Shown here: in pieces, positions 39,489 through 47,671 of the stretch | Layout of the letters: each line of letters starts with the position of its first letter | Numbering within the stretch: the first letter of the stretch is position 1 | Assembly: GCF_027286305.1 (NCBI RefSeq) | Contig: NZ_CP114599.1 | Coordinates: 1,240,001 to 1,304,000 of the forward strand | Length of the DNA: 64,000 nucleotides | DNA from: Phenylobacterium sp. NIBR 498073 | Lineage (GTDB): Bacteria; Pseudomonadota; Alphaproteobacteria; Caulobacterales; Caulobacteraceae | Direction of reading: 5' to 3' | Program-made: the position numbers and the translations under genes | Notes under the pieces: model-generated | The model's database searches: none | What the model was told of the DNA's origin: nothing | The model's input: only the letters and a program-made list of their open reading frames with translations

Positions 39489-40724
39489 ATGATCGTGAGC
39501 GCAGAATCGGCGCGTCGAACCCTGCTGACCGCGGGAGCGATGCTGGGGCTAATGTCGGCGCCGGCGTTGGCCGCTGACGCCGCGACGGTTCACAACCGGG
39601 CCCTGGTCCTCGATAGTCACGTCGACGTGCTGCTGCCGGGGACCAATGCGCGCTACTACGCGCCCGACGGCAAGTCGTTCACCGAGCTCGACAAGCTCAA
39701 GGCCGGCGGCGTCGACGCCCTGGTCTATGCGGTCGCCGTGTCGACCGGTCCCGACACGCCCGAGGGGCATGCCGCCGCCCGCGTGGAGGCCGACGCCAAG
39801 CTGGCCGCGATCCGCAAGCTGGCCGCCGATCATCCCGCCGACGTCGCCATCGCCTACTCGGCCGGCGACGTGCGCAAAATCGTCGGTCAGGGCAAGATCG
39901 CGGTGCTGATCGGATTCCAGAACGCCTATTCGCTGAAGCCCGACGTCGCCGAGTTCGATCATCTGCAGGCCGATGGCGTCCGGGTCGCTGCACTGAATCA
40001 CGCCGGAAACAACGCCTTCGCCGACTCCTCGCGGCCCCAACAGGGGACAGGCGAACAGCACGGCGGCCTCTCGCCGCTGGGCAAGGCGGCAGTCGGCCGG
40101 CTGAACGACCTGGGCGTCCTGATCGACGTGTCGCAACTGACACCCAAGGGCGTGTACCAGACGCTGGAATTGACCCGCGCGCCGGTCGTGGCGACGCACT
40201 CTGCGGCGCGGGGCCTTGCCGACAACAGCCGCAACCTGTCGGACGCCGAGCTCGACGCGATCAAGGCCAATGGGGGCGTGGTGCAGGTGGTCCCGTTCAA
40301 CGCCTATCTGCTGCCGGCGCCGACCGATTATGCGCCGCGGCTGCGGGCGCTGCGGGCGCAGTATGGGCTCGCCCCGGACAAGCCCGGCTACCAAGGGGCC
40401 GACGACCTGCCCGCCGAGCGGCGCGAGGCCTTCTTCGTCGCCTACCGGGCCCTGTCGCCGCAGGCCACGTTGAAGACCTATGTCGATCACATCGACTACA
40501 TCGCCAAGCGCATCGGCGTCGACCATGTCGGCGTCGGCACCGACTTCAACCACGGCTCGGGCGTTCCCGGGTTCGGGGACGAGGCCGACGCCGGCAACGT
40601 CACGCGCGAGTTGCTGGCGCGCGGCTACAGCGAGGCGGAGGTGGATGCGATCTGGGGTGGGAACTTCTTGCGCGTCCTGGCCGCCGCCGAAGCTGCGGGG
40701 CAAGGCCGGGCGAAAGCTGACTAG
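39489..40724 (+). CDS. Secreted dipeptidase, peptidase family M19
   Basis: 411 residues from the ATG at 39489, preceded by TTGGAGGACG; a GTG 19 codons earlier has no such site. It begins with a signal peptide (AGAMLGLMSAPALAAD). Renal-dipeptidase-type zinc motifs are present: LDSHVDVLLPG, HSAARGLADNSRNLSD and HVGVGTDFNHGSGVPGFGD. It should hydrolyse dipeptides, including D-amino-acid-containing ones, in the periplasm. The location fits the peptide-related theme of the 15-42 kb region. Confidence 0.93.
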   Translation: MIVSAESARRTLLTAGAMLGLMSAPALAADAATVHNRALVLDSHVDVLLPGTNARYYAPDGKSFTELDKLKAGGVDALVYAVAVSTGPDTPEGHAAARVEADAKLAAIRKLAADHPADVAIAYSAGDVRKIVGQGKIAVLIGFQNAYSLKPDVAEFDHLQADGVRVAALNHAGNNAFADSSRPQQGTGEQHGGLSPLGKAAVGRLNDLGVLIDVSQLTPKGVYQTLELTRAPVVATHSAARGLADNSRNLSDAELDAIKANGGVVQVVPFNAYLLPAPTDYAPRLRALRAQYGLAPDKPGYQGADDLPAERREAFFVAYRALSPQATLKTYVDHIDYIAKRIGVDHVGVGTDFNHGSGVPGFGDEADAGNVTRELLARGYSEAEVDAIWGGNFLRVLAAAEAAGQGRAKAD

Positions 40725-40844
40725 AGACAGGGCGGCGAGCGGGCTGCATCAGCAGACAAGCGGACGCGAACTAGGGGATTCGCCGGGTATAGGTGCTCAG
40801 CAGATTAGGCGACCATTCGTCCTCAACCATAGAGGACGTGCGAA

Positions 40845-41168
40845 ATGGTCCGACTGATGAATCCCTGGGCGAGCGTACGCTTCGTCTCGATCCTGGCGGT
40901 GGGCGGGTTGGCTTTGAGCGGCTGCGCCACAACCAAATATGTTGATGAGCAGATCGCCTCGGTGAACGGGCGCGTCGATGCTGTCGACGCCAAGGCGACC
41001 GATGCGATTCAGCGCGCCGACGCGGCCAACAGCACGGCCCAGGCCGCGGCCAACGACGCGCGGACCGCCAACCAACGGCTCGACCAGCTGACGGCTCGCG
41101 TGGACCGGAACGAGCAGATGGCCATGCAGGCGGCTCAAACCCGCGCGGGAAAGATGCCAAGAAACTGA
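40845..41168 (+). CDS. Alanine-zipper/Lpp-like lipoprotein
   Basis: 107 residues with GAGGACGTGCGAA before the ATG. The signal ends with the lipobox LSGC (Cys 27). The mature part is a helix with regular Ala/Asp/Gln heptads (AIQRADAANSTAQAAANDA), resembling the OprI/Lpp alanine-zipper lipoproteins that link or space the outer membrane and peptidoglycan. It ends GKMPRN and lacks a clear C-terminal Lys for covalent murein linkage. Confidence 0.8.
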   Translation: MVRLMNPWASVRFVSILAVGGLALSGCATTKYVDEQIASVNGRVDAVDAKATDAIQRADAANSTAQAAANDARTANQRLDQLTARVDRNEQMAMQAAQTRAGKMPRN

Positions 41169-41252
41169 TCGTCCCAATTTCGACGATCTGCGCCGTCATA
41201 CGTTCGTTCTTTGCGCCGTCTGTTGCGGCGTTGGGTTGGTGGGACGAATCTC

Positions 41253-42023
41253 ATGCGCGATGCTTTGAAAGCGGTGTTGGCGGCTTGGGCGCTAGGCGTG
41301 CTGTCGGTCGGGGTCTCTGCAGCCTCGACCGCAGCCGCCGCAACGCCCGCACATGAGGGCAAGTCCGAGCAGACCCCGGCCTCAGCCGAAGTCGTGCGCT
41401 TGGCCGACTGGGTGATCGCCTCGAACGACTACGACGGTCTGCCCTTCATGATCATCGACAAGGTCTCGGCCGAGGTGTTCGTGTTCGGCGGCGACGGCCG
41501 CCTGCGCGGCGCTGCGCCGGCCTTGCTGGGCCTCGCGCGCGGCGATGATTCGGCCCCCGGCATCGGCGAAAAGGAACTCTCGAAGATCCCCCCCGAGGAG
41601 CGCACGACGCCCGCGGGGAGATTCGTCGCCAGTTTCGGCGAATCGCCGACCGACAACGACATCCTCTGGGTGGATTACGAAACCGCGGTGTCGCTGCACC
41701 AGGTGGTGACCAATAATCCCAAGGAGCATCGGCTGCAGCGGCTGCAGTCGCCGGGCGTGGACGATAACCGGATCACCTTCGGCTGCATCAACGTGCCGGT
41801 GGAATTCTACCAGAAGATCGTGCTGCCGACCTTCACCGGCACCAAGGGCGTCGCCTACGTGCTGCCCGAGACCCGGCCGCTGGAACAGGTCTTCATGGAC
41901 TATCGGCCGCAGGAGGGCGCGCGCTCGGAACTGGCCGCCACGAGCGCCACGGGCGTCGATACCGCCTACACAGTCGGGGACGGTCCGACGGACGTCTTCC
42001 CTTATTCGAAAACCAAGCATTGA
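41253..42023 (+). CDS. L,D-transpeptidase-like (YkuD-type) exported protein
   Basis: 256 residues from the ATG at 41253. A signal peptide (ALGVLSVGVSAASTAAAA) is followed by a domain with LADWVIASNDYDGLPFMIID and VFVFGGDGRLRGAAPALLG, like the strands of YkuD domains. The likely active-site segment is DDNRITFGCINVP, where SxGCIN is the usual sequence; here Phe replaces the small residue before GC. A His (SLHQVVT) lies upstream. It would cross-link peptidoglycan or attach lipoproteins. Identification is good, activity is inferred. Confidence 0.78.
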   Translation: MRDALKAVLAAWALGVLSVGVSAASTAAAATPAHEGKSEQTPASAEVVRLADWVIASNDYDGLPFMIIDKVSAEVFVFGGDGRLRGAAPALLGLARGDDSAPGIGEKELSKIPPEERTTPAGRFVASFGESPTDNDILWVDYETAVSLHQVVTNNPKEHRLQRLQSPGVDDNRITFGCINVPVEFYQKIVLPTFTGTKGVAYVLPETRPLEQVFMDYRPQEGARSELAATSATGVDTAYTVGDGPTDVFPYSKTKH

Positions 42024-42325
42024 GGCTGAAGAAGCGCTGAACGCTTCTGGCGCAGCGTCCCACCGCCGTGCCTTGAATCCGCCCTCGGGAAAGGCGGGAA
42101 AAGATGGTCGTGTGTGCAGTCGCTGGGCAAAAGGTCTCCCGAAAAATGGGAGACAAATCAGCCTGAATCGGGCCTCCTCGATACAGCCGAGGGCGTGTGC
42201 TTCTAGGGCGGGATGGCGCGCAAGCAATTGATAATATTATTGTATTTGCCGATCCCGGCGCGTCCCTTTGAAGTCGCGTCGGCGCGGTTGGTCTCAATTG
42301 GCTTCCATCGCATCGTGGCTTCAGC
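42024..42325. other. Gene-free boundary region between core and accessory DNA
   Basis: No reading frame here looks real. It holds two notable sequences. GTCTCCC-GAAAAAT-GGGAGAC at 42134-42154 is a perfect 7-bp hairpin, possibly the end of the transpeptidase transcript. The self-complementary ATAATATTAT at 42231-42240 lies in a very AT-rich patch about 86 bases before the XRE gene and could be its promoter or operator. The drop in GC marks the start of the accessory region. Confidence 0.5.
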
Positions 42326-42706
42326 GTGAGTTCCGCGTCGCGACCCGCTCATTCCTCACGACTGCGAAGGGCCCACCCCGCTCCAAATCGGCTGCAGTCC
42401 ATTCGTGAGGCAAGGGGACTGAGTGTCGCCGAGCTTGCGCGGCGCGTCGGTGTGACCCCTCAGGAAATTGGCTACCTGGAAACGGGTAAGCGGCAGCTTA
42501 CAGTCACCTGGCTGAAGCGCCTGGCCGAGGTCCTTGATTGTGCGCCATGGTCCATCGTCACGGACGAGACATCCGACCTGTCAACCGATGAGCAACAGCT
42601 GGTCGATGCCTATCGGCGAATGCCGAAGGAGTTGCAGGCAGAACTACTCCTACGCCTCTCTAGCGATAAAGGCTCAGCTTGCTCCGAGCTTGAGCTTAAG
42701 CATTAG
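42326..42706 (+). CDS. XRE-family helix-turn-helix regulator
   Basis: 126 residues from a GTG. The Cro/CI-type domain is at about residues 22-77: LQSIREARGLSVAELARRVG, VTPQEIGYLETGKRQLTV, LAEVLDCAPWSIV. A short helical tail (LVDAYRRMPKELQAELLLRL) resembles the oligomerisation helix of such regulators. It lies 87 bases upstream of a serine recombinase and points the same way, so it probably controls that operon. A start further upstream is not excluded. Confidence 0.85.
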   Translation: MSSASRPAHSSRLRRAHPAPNRLQSIREARGLSVAELARRVGVTPQEIGYLETGKRQLTVTWLKRLAEVLDCAPWSIVTDETSDLSTDEQQLVDAYRRMPKELQAELLLRLSSDKGSACSELELKH

Positions 42707-42762
42707 GTTTACGCCGCGCATTCCTAAGAGCTTGCGGCGAACGTAACAATCTGTTTCCTTAA

Positions 42763-42780
42763 AATCATGAGATCATGATT
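42763..42780. promoter_or_regulatory. Perfect palindrome at the recombinase start region
   Basis: AATCATGA and TCATGATT form an exact 8-bp inverted repeat around GA, directly before the GAGGAGAG ribosome-binding site and 13 bases from the recombinase ATG. It is a likely operator for the XRE protein, or a site bound by the recombinase or ParB-like proteins themselves. Confidence 0.55.
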
Positions 42781-42793
42781 GAGGAGAGCGGCA

Positions 42794-44365
42794 ATGGCCG
42801 CTTCCGGTGGCACAGAAGTTGATGCCTCCAAGCCGGGCGAGACGCGCTTGCGCGCGGCTCAGTACGTGCGCATGTCGACAGACCACCAGCGCTACTCCAC
42901 CGAGAACCAGGCCGACGCCATTCTGAAGTATGCCGAGACCCACGGCATGGAGATCGTTCGGACCTATTCTGACGAGGGTAAGAGCGGGCTCAATATTGGC
43001 GGCCGCGAAGGCCTTCAGCGGCTTCTCGAAGATATTCAGGGTCGGTCCGCCCACTTCGAGGTCCTGCTCGTCTACGACATCAGTCGCTGGGGGCGATTCC
43101 AGGACGCGGACGAAAGCGCCTACTACGAATACCTGTGCCGCCGAGCCGGCGTGCGCGTGGTCTATTGCGCCGAGCCGTTTGAGAATGACGGCACGCCGAT
43201 GGCCACCATTTTCAAGAGCGTGAAGCGGGCGATGGCGGGCGAGTATAGCCGCGAGCTCTCTTCAAAGGTCTTCGCTGGTCAGTGCCGCCTGATCGAACTC
43301 GGCTTCCGCCAGGGCGGAGTGGCGGGCTATGGGCTTCGCCGCTTGTTGGTCGATGACAAGGGCCAAGCCAAGGGCATACTCGGCCCGGGCGAGCACAAGA
43401 GCCTGCAGACCGACCGGGTCATTCTAGTGCCGGGGCCCGCCGACGAAGTCGCCATCGTCAAACAAGTTTATCAGCGCTTCGTCGTCACGGGCATGACCGA
43501 GCGGGCGATCGCAGCCCAGCTGAACGTAGAGGGTGTCGCAGCAGACCAGGGTCGCCCGTGGACGCGCGGCGCTGTGCATCAGCTGCTCACCAACGAAAAG
43601 TATGTTGGCCATAACGTCTTCAATCGCTCCTCCTTCAAGCTGAAGCAAAAGCGGGTCCGAAATCCGCCCGAGATGTGGGTTCGCGCCGAAGGCGCGTTTG
43701 AACCGGTCGTGCCCGAACATCTCTTCCAACAGGCGCGCCAGATCATCCTCGAACGTTCGCGGCGGTTCACCGACGAAGAGATGCTGGCCAAGCTGCGCCG
43801 GCTCTTTGAGACGAAGGGGCCGCTGTCGGGGCTCATCATCGACGAGGAGGAGGCGATGCCGTCCAGCAGCGCCTACCGCTCTCGGTTCGGGAGCCTGCTG
43901 CGCGCTTATCAGCTGATCGGCTACCGTCCCCAGCGCGATTACCGCTACCTACGCATCAATGCCCGGTTGCGAGACCTCTATCCAACCGTGGTGGCGCAGG
44001 TCGTAGCGGGCGTGCGCGAGGCGGGCGGCACGGTCGCCGGTCCCGGGCCCGATGGTCTCTTGCGGGTCAACGATGAACTCACCCTGTCGATCGTCATCGC
44101 CCGTTGCCGTCAGACCCAGGCGGGCAGTTATCGTTGGCGCCTGCACTTCGACACCAGCCTTGCCCCCGACATCACCATCGCGGTGCGGATGGACGCCGCC
44201 AATCGCGCCATACTGGATTTCTATTTCTTCCCGCGCATCGATCTCATCTCTGATCGGCTGCGGCTGGCGGAGGAAAATGGCCTGTCGCTCGACGCCTACA
44301 GGTTCGACGACCTGAGCGACCTGTTTGCGCTGACGGCCCGAATTCCATTCGCGGAGGCGGCGTGA
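42794..44365 (+). CDS. Large serine recombinase (resolvase domain plus recombinase domain)
   Basis: 523 residues from the ATG at 42794 with GAGGAGAG upstream. The catalytic domain begins AAQYVRMSTDHQRYSTENQ; the nucleophile is Ser28 of YVRMST, and the conserved Arg residues are near 98-101 (YDISRWGRFQ). The recombinase domain has GGVAGYGLRR, FVVTGMTERAIAAQLN and AVHQLLTNEKYVGHNVFNR. The C-terminal part lacks the zinc-ribbon/coiled-coil of phage integrases that I would expect, and instead has an unrecognised 200-residue region. Its stop overlaps the start of the ParB-like gene. It probably cuts and rejoins DNA; the sites are unknown. Confidence 0.93.
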   Translation: MAASGGTEVDASKPGETRLRAAQYVRMSTDHQRYSTENQADAILKYAETHGMEIVRTYSDEGKSGLNIGGREGLQRLLEDIQGRSAHFEVLLVYDISRWGRFQDADESAYYEYLCRRAGVRVVYCAEPFENDGTPMATIFKSVKRAMAGEYSRELSSKVFAGQCRLIELGFRQGGVAGYGLRRLLVDDKGQAKGILGPGEHKSLQTDRVILVPGPADEVAIVKQVYQRFVVTGMTERAIAAQLNVEGVAADQGRPWTRGAVHQLLTNEKYVGHNVFNRSSFKLKQKRVRNPPEMWVRAEGAFEPVVPEHLFQQARQIILERSRRFTDEEMLAKLRRLFETKGPLSGLIIDEEEAMPSSSAYRSRFGSLLRAYQLIGYRPQRDYRYLRINARLRDLYPTVVAQVVAGVREAGGTVAGPGPDGLLRVNDELTLSIVIARCRQTQAGSYRWRLHFDTSLAPDITIAVRMDAANRAILDFYFFPRIDLISDRLRLAEENGLSLDAYRFDDLSDLFALTARIPFAEAA

Positions 44366-45255
44366 TGGACCAGCCCGACATCATCGTTGAGATGATCCCG
44401 ATCGATCAGATTGGCGTCCTCAATCCGCGAGCCCGCAACCGGAAGAACCATCGCGAAATCACCGACAACATCGAGGAGATCGGGCTGAAGCGCCCGATTA
44501 CGGTGGCGCGTCGCAGGCTTCCCGGCGGCCAAGTTCGCTATGACCTCGTGTGTGGTGAGGGCCGGATCGAGGCGTTCCAGGCGCTTGGGCAGAGCCAAGT
44601 CCCGGCGATTGTCGTCGACATGCCGGAAGAGGACTGCCTTGTCCGAAGCCTCATTGAAAACATCGCCCGGCCCCAACATCGGGGCGTCGATAATCTGCGC
44701 GAGGTCGGCGAGCTGCGGAAGCGCGGTTACACCGACGCCGAGATCGCCCAGAAGATCGGGACATCGCCCTCATGGGTGAACATGATCATCACGCTCCTGG
44801 AGAAGGGCGAGGAGCGTCTGATCGCCGCTGTGGAGAGCGGCATAATTCCAATCACCCTCGCCATGACGATCGCGCGCAGCGATGACGCTGGCATCCAGCA
44901 GGCTCTTGCCGACGCCTATGCAGATGGAAAGATCAAAGGGCGGAACGTCGAGATCGTTCGCCGCCTGCTCGACCAGCGGCGGCGCAAGAGTGGATTGGCC
45001 GAGGCGCGCTTCGGCCGAGCGTCACATGGCAGACGACCTACTCCGGAGCAACTGGTCGAGGTGTTTCGACGCGAGGCGGACCGGCAGCGCTTGATCACCA
45101 AGAAGGCCGATTTCGTTCAGAGCCGGCTTCTGTTCGTCATCCAGGCGTTGAAGGAACTGCGCGCCGACCAGGCCTTTGCCACCCTCCTACGCGCCGAGCA
45201 GTTGGACACCATGCCGCGAGCCCTGGACGCCCGTGTGGCGGGCGGCGTGCGATGA
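44365..45255 (+). CDS. ParB-like nuclease/CTPase-domain protein, first of a pair
   Basis: 296 residues from the ATG at 44365, which overlaps the recombinase stop by one base. The ParB N-terminal domain has the CTP/nucleotide-binding boxes GEGRIEAF (64-71) and ENIARPQ (98-104), versions of GERR and ENxxR. A helix-turn-helix follows (YTDAEIAQKIGTSPSWVNMI) and then a helical region with SGIIPITLAMTIARSD, like the ParB KorB-type linker. The C-terminal 90 residues are Arg-rich and unrecognised. No ParA gene is present, so simple partitioning is unlikely; it may act with the recombinase on DNA. Confidence 0.88.
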   Translation: MDQPDIIVEMIPIDQIGVLNPRARNRKNHREITDNIEEIGLKRPITVARRRLPGGQVRYDLVCGEGRIEAFQALGQSQVPAIVVDMPEEDCLVRSLIENIARPQHRGVDNLREVGELRKRGYTDAEIAQKIGTSPSWVNMIITLLEKGEERLIAAVESGIIPITLAMTIARSDDAGIQQALADAYADGKIKGRNVEIVRRLLDQRRRKSGLAEARFGRASHGRRPTPEQLVEVFRREADRQRLITKKADFVQSRLLFVIQALKELRADQAFATLLRAEQLDTMPRALDARVAGGVR

Positions 45256-46178
45256 GCGACCAGACGAACCTGGCGGGAGTACGGCTCGCCTTCGAGCGGC
45301 GTGGTGTCCGTCTGCCGATCGCGTCATTGACACCAATGAAGCGCCTGCGGCCCAGCGTGAAACTCAGTTCGAAGTACCGGCAGATTCTCACTTCGGTGCA
45401 GGCGGTGGGCCTGGTCGAACCGCCGGTGGTCATTGGAGATCCGGCTGATCCAAGCCGCCACCTCCTGCTCGACGGCCACCTGCGGATCGAGGCGCTGAAG
45501 GACCTCGGCGAAACGGAGGTGACCTGTCTGGTCGCTACCGACGACGACACCTTCACCTACAACAAGCGGATCAGTCGTCTGTCGGCGCCCCAGGAGCACC
45601 GAATGGTAGTCCGCGCCATCGAACGTGGCGTAGCGCCGGAGAGATTGGCCGGGGCGCTTGGCATCAATGTGCAGTCCATCCAACGGCGCGCGCAGTTGAT
45701 GGACGGGATCTGCGAGGAGACAGCCGAGCTTCTCAAGGACACGCCCTGTCCGATGGCCGTCTTCGACGTGCTGCGGAAAATGGCGCCGTTCCGTCAGCTC
45801 GAGACCGCCCAGATGATGATCAACCAGGGCAACTTCGGAAAGCCGATCGCCATGGCTATGCTGGCGGCGACGCCAGAGGGTCAGCTTGCCAAGCCGCGGC
45901 GCAAGGGCGCCGCGACGAACGCGGTGACGCGCGAGCAGGTCGCGCGGCTGGAGCGCGAACTCGCCAGCCTGCAGGTCCAGATCAAGTCGGTCGAAGAGAC
46001 CTTCGGTCTCGACAATCTGCATCTCACGGTCGCCAAGGCCTACCTCACCAGATTGCTCGGCAACGCGCGCGTCGTTCGCTGGCTCGCGCAACAGCGCCCG
46101 GAATACCTCACCGAGTTCCAGGCGATCGCCGAGCTCACCAATCTGCCAGCCGAGGTGAGCGCCGCGGCGCCAAACTAG
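45252..46178 (+). CDS. Second ParB-like protein with RepB-type C-terminal region
   Basis: 308 residues; its ATG overlaps the previous stop by four bases. The ParB-like fold is seen in KLSSKYRQILTSVQAVGLVE, PPVVIG and LLLDGHLRIEALKDLG, where DGHLR (74-78) is a degenerate GERR box. A helix-turn-helix-like stretch (APERLAGALGINVQSIQRRA) follows. The rest resembles the C-terminal region annotated as the plasmid-partitioning RepB type in related genomes; this is from memory. Its sequence differs strongly from the first ParB-like protein, so the pair probably has distinct roles. Confidence 0.85.
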   Translation: MSDQTNLAGVRLAFERRGVRLPIASLTPMKRLRPSVKLSSKYRQILTSVQAVGLVEPPVVIGDPADPSRHLLLDGHLRIEALKDLGETEVTCLVATDDDTFTYNKRISRLSAPQEHRMVVRAIERGVAPERLAGALGINVQSIQRRAQLMDGICEETAELLKDTPCPMAVFDVLRKMAPFRQLETAQMMINQGNFGKPIAMAMLAATPEGQLAKPRRKGAATNAVTREQVARLERELASLQVQIKSVEETFGLDNLHLTVAKAYLTRLLGNARVVRWLAQQRPEYLTEFQAIAELTNLPAEVSAAAPN

Positions 46179-46609
46179 GGGACCGGGACCCTTCAAGCGC
46201 CGGGACCGTCGGAGACGCCGTCGTGTGGGGCGGATCAAGGGCGGTGGCGGGGATGGCGGCGAACCCGCGCGGAGCCCGCTAGGCCGGTCGTTATCAGATC
46301 GGCCGAGATCAGCGCGCCGGGCGAGTTGGTCGCCCGGCGCGTTCAAGCGCCTTTAGGAAAGTGGCCTCTCAGGTGGCATCATGCCCCCCTTTCCGCGTTG
46401 CTATTCTTGAGGATCCGCGCGCGCCCTTGAAATGGCGTCGGTTACGCTACCTCACTCGCCGAATTGGGACTCCAGTGCAGAATGCGCTGGTTCTCCTGGC
46501 GCAATGCCCCCTGGAACTCGCCATCGAACCTATCATTGCGAGGCTTGGCATGCCTTGGACGTCTCGCGACCGCGAAAGGTGTATCCTGTTCCGCATCGGA
46601 GGGTGCCAC
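46179..46609. other. Gene-poor region after the recombinase-ParB operon
   Basis: I can support no gene here. One plus-strand frame (46361-46711) is open for 116 codons but has no family resemblance, weak start signals and overlaps the opposite gene that follows. The stretch contains the operon's terminal hairpin at 46313-46341 and G-rich runs near 46225-46260. Base composition is mixed, as in a junction between mobile pieces. Confidence 0.5.
46313..46341 (+). terminator. Hairpin ending the recombinase-ParB operon
   Basis: CGCGCCGGGCGA and TCGCCCGGCGCG form a perfect 12-bp stem with a five-base GTTGG loop, about 135 bases after the operon's last stop. TTCAAGCGCCTTT follows; the T-run is weak, so termination efficiency is uncertain. 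An alternative reading is a recombination or ParB-binding site. Confidence 0.55.
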
Positions 46610-46894
46610 TCACGCGCCGCCCCGTTCGGTCGCCGCGTCACGTTCCGAATGATCGTGAGTTGCTATCAATTGCGCCCATTCCCCCGGATCGGCGACGGTT
46701 CTCGCCAGTAGTATTGAAACCTCGGACGCTGAGTCCCGAACCATCAGGCGTCCGGCAATCGCGGCGGCAGAAGGATCATCTTGCGCCTGGCAGAGGTACC
46801 GTTGTCCGGGTCCGGCAGCCTCGCTCTGTCGGATTTCGACTGCCCAATAGCCCGGCATCTGCGAGCGATGGATTCTTTGAGAAATCGTGCTCAT
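46610..46894 (-). CDS. Possible small protein, unknown
   Basis: 94 residues from the ATG at 46894. The sequence has a mixed, plausible composition (STISQRIHRSQMPGYWAVEI, SEVSILLARTVADPGEW) rather than the Arg/Pro/Ala bias of shadow frames. There is no clear ribosome-binding site and I recognise no family. It could be a diverged remnant. Confidence 0.35.
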   Translation of the reverse strand: MSTISQRIHRSQMPGYWAVEIRQSEAAGPGQRYLCQAQDDPSAAAIAGRLMVRDSASEVSILLARTVADPGEWAQLIATHDHSERDAATERGGA

Positions 46895-47064
46895 GAGGGT
46901 GAGCTTTCAGGACCGGGGCCAGAGCTACGCTGCGCGTGTCCTTTCCGTCCCTGAGGGGCGGTCAGCCACTCTCAATCATTGTTCTAATAGCGCAACCGCG
47001 CCGAATAGTCCCATATAATCGGCCAATGGCCCTAGATGATGTCGACTTTGCCATTCGGAATCGG

Positions 47065-47565
47065 TCACGTCTTTCGGAGTAGTGCAGTCAAGCTCTGCAC
47101 GGCTTGGGTTAGCGCAAGGACCTCTTTTTCACGTAGCTGGTCGATTTTCTCGTGGAGGAGCTCAATTTCGAGCTCGGCCTTCACATTGATTCTATAATCG
47201 TTGGCCGCTTCCCGGCGGTCCACGTCCTGTTGGCGATTCTGGCTCATCATGATGAATGGAGCCGCGTAGGCAGCCTGGAACGAGAGCGCCAGGTTCAGCA
47301 GGATGAAGGGGTAGGGGTCCCACTTGTGGACATAGGCAGTGATATTCAACGTCACCCACAGGACTAGCAAGGCCGACTGGATCACAATGAAGCGCCAGGA
47401 ACCCATGGTCGCTGCAACCAGGTCCGCAATACGCTGGCCGAGCGTGAGCGGCGCAGTGACGACGTTTGGCGCAAGAGCCCGCTGACTTCGGCGCAGGGTT
47501 CTCAGCTCGGCCAGTAGCCTGGCTTCTTCGTCGTGCAGTTCATGCCGTAGATTCAGCGCGCACAT
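47065..47565 (-). CDS. DUF1003 membrane protein
   Basis: 166 residues from the ATG at 47565, chosen because GGAAGG is eight bases upstream, rather than an ATG two codons earlier. Two membrane helices are seen (FIVIQSALLVLWVTLNITAY and PFILLNLALSFQAAYAAPFI). The sequence between and after them (KWDPYPFILLN ... MMSQNRQQDVDRR) is the DUF1003 signature. A C-terminal coiled coil follows (ELEIELLHEKIDQLREKEVL). The family is thought to sit in the inner membrane; its function is unknown. Confidence 0.9.
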   Translation of the reverse strand: MCALNLRHELHDEEARLLAELRTLRRSQRALAPNVVTAPLTLGQRIADLVAATMGSWRFIVIQSALLVLWVTLNITAYVHKWDPYPFILLNLALSFQAAYAAPFIMMSQNRQQDVDRREAANDYRINVKAELEIELLHEKIDQLREKEVLALTQAVQSLTALLRKT

Positions 47566-47671
47566 GATCATTGCCTTCCGGTCGGTCCGCAGCGCCTGGT
47601 CGTGACGTCAGCCGCCCAATATCACCGGAACAACGGCCGTTCGCCCGCCGATGAGCGGAGGCGACTCGCGG

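Noticed and set aside
44365..46178. The two ParB-like genes as a normal chromosome or plasmid partition locus
   Set aside because: There is no ParA/RepA ATPase and no parS-like 16-base palindrome beside them, and they are coupled to a recombinase instead.
46361..46711. 116-codon plus-strand frame after the recombinase-ParB operon
   Set aside because: Weak start signals, no recognisable pattern, and overlap with a slightly better opposite-strand frame. Noted only as a gene-poor region.
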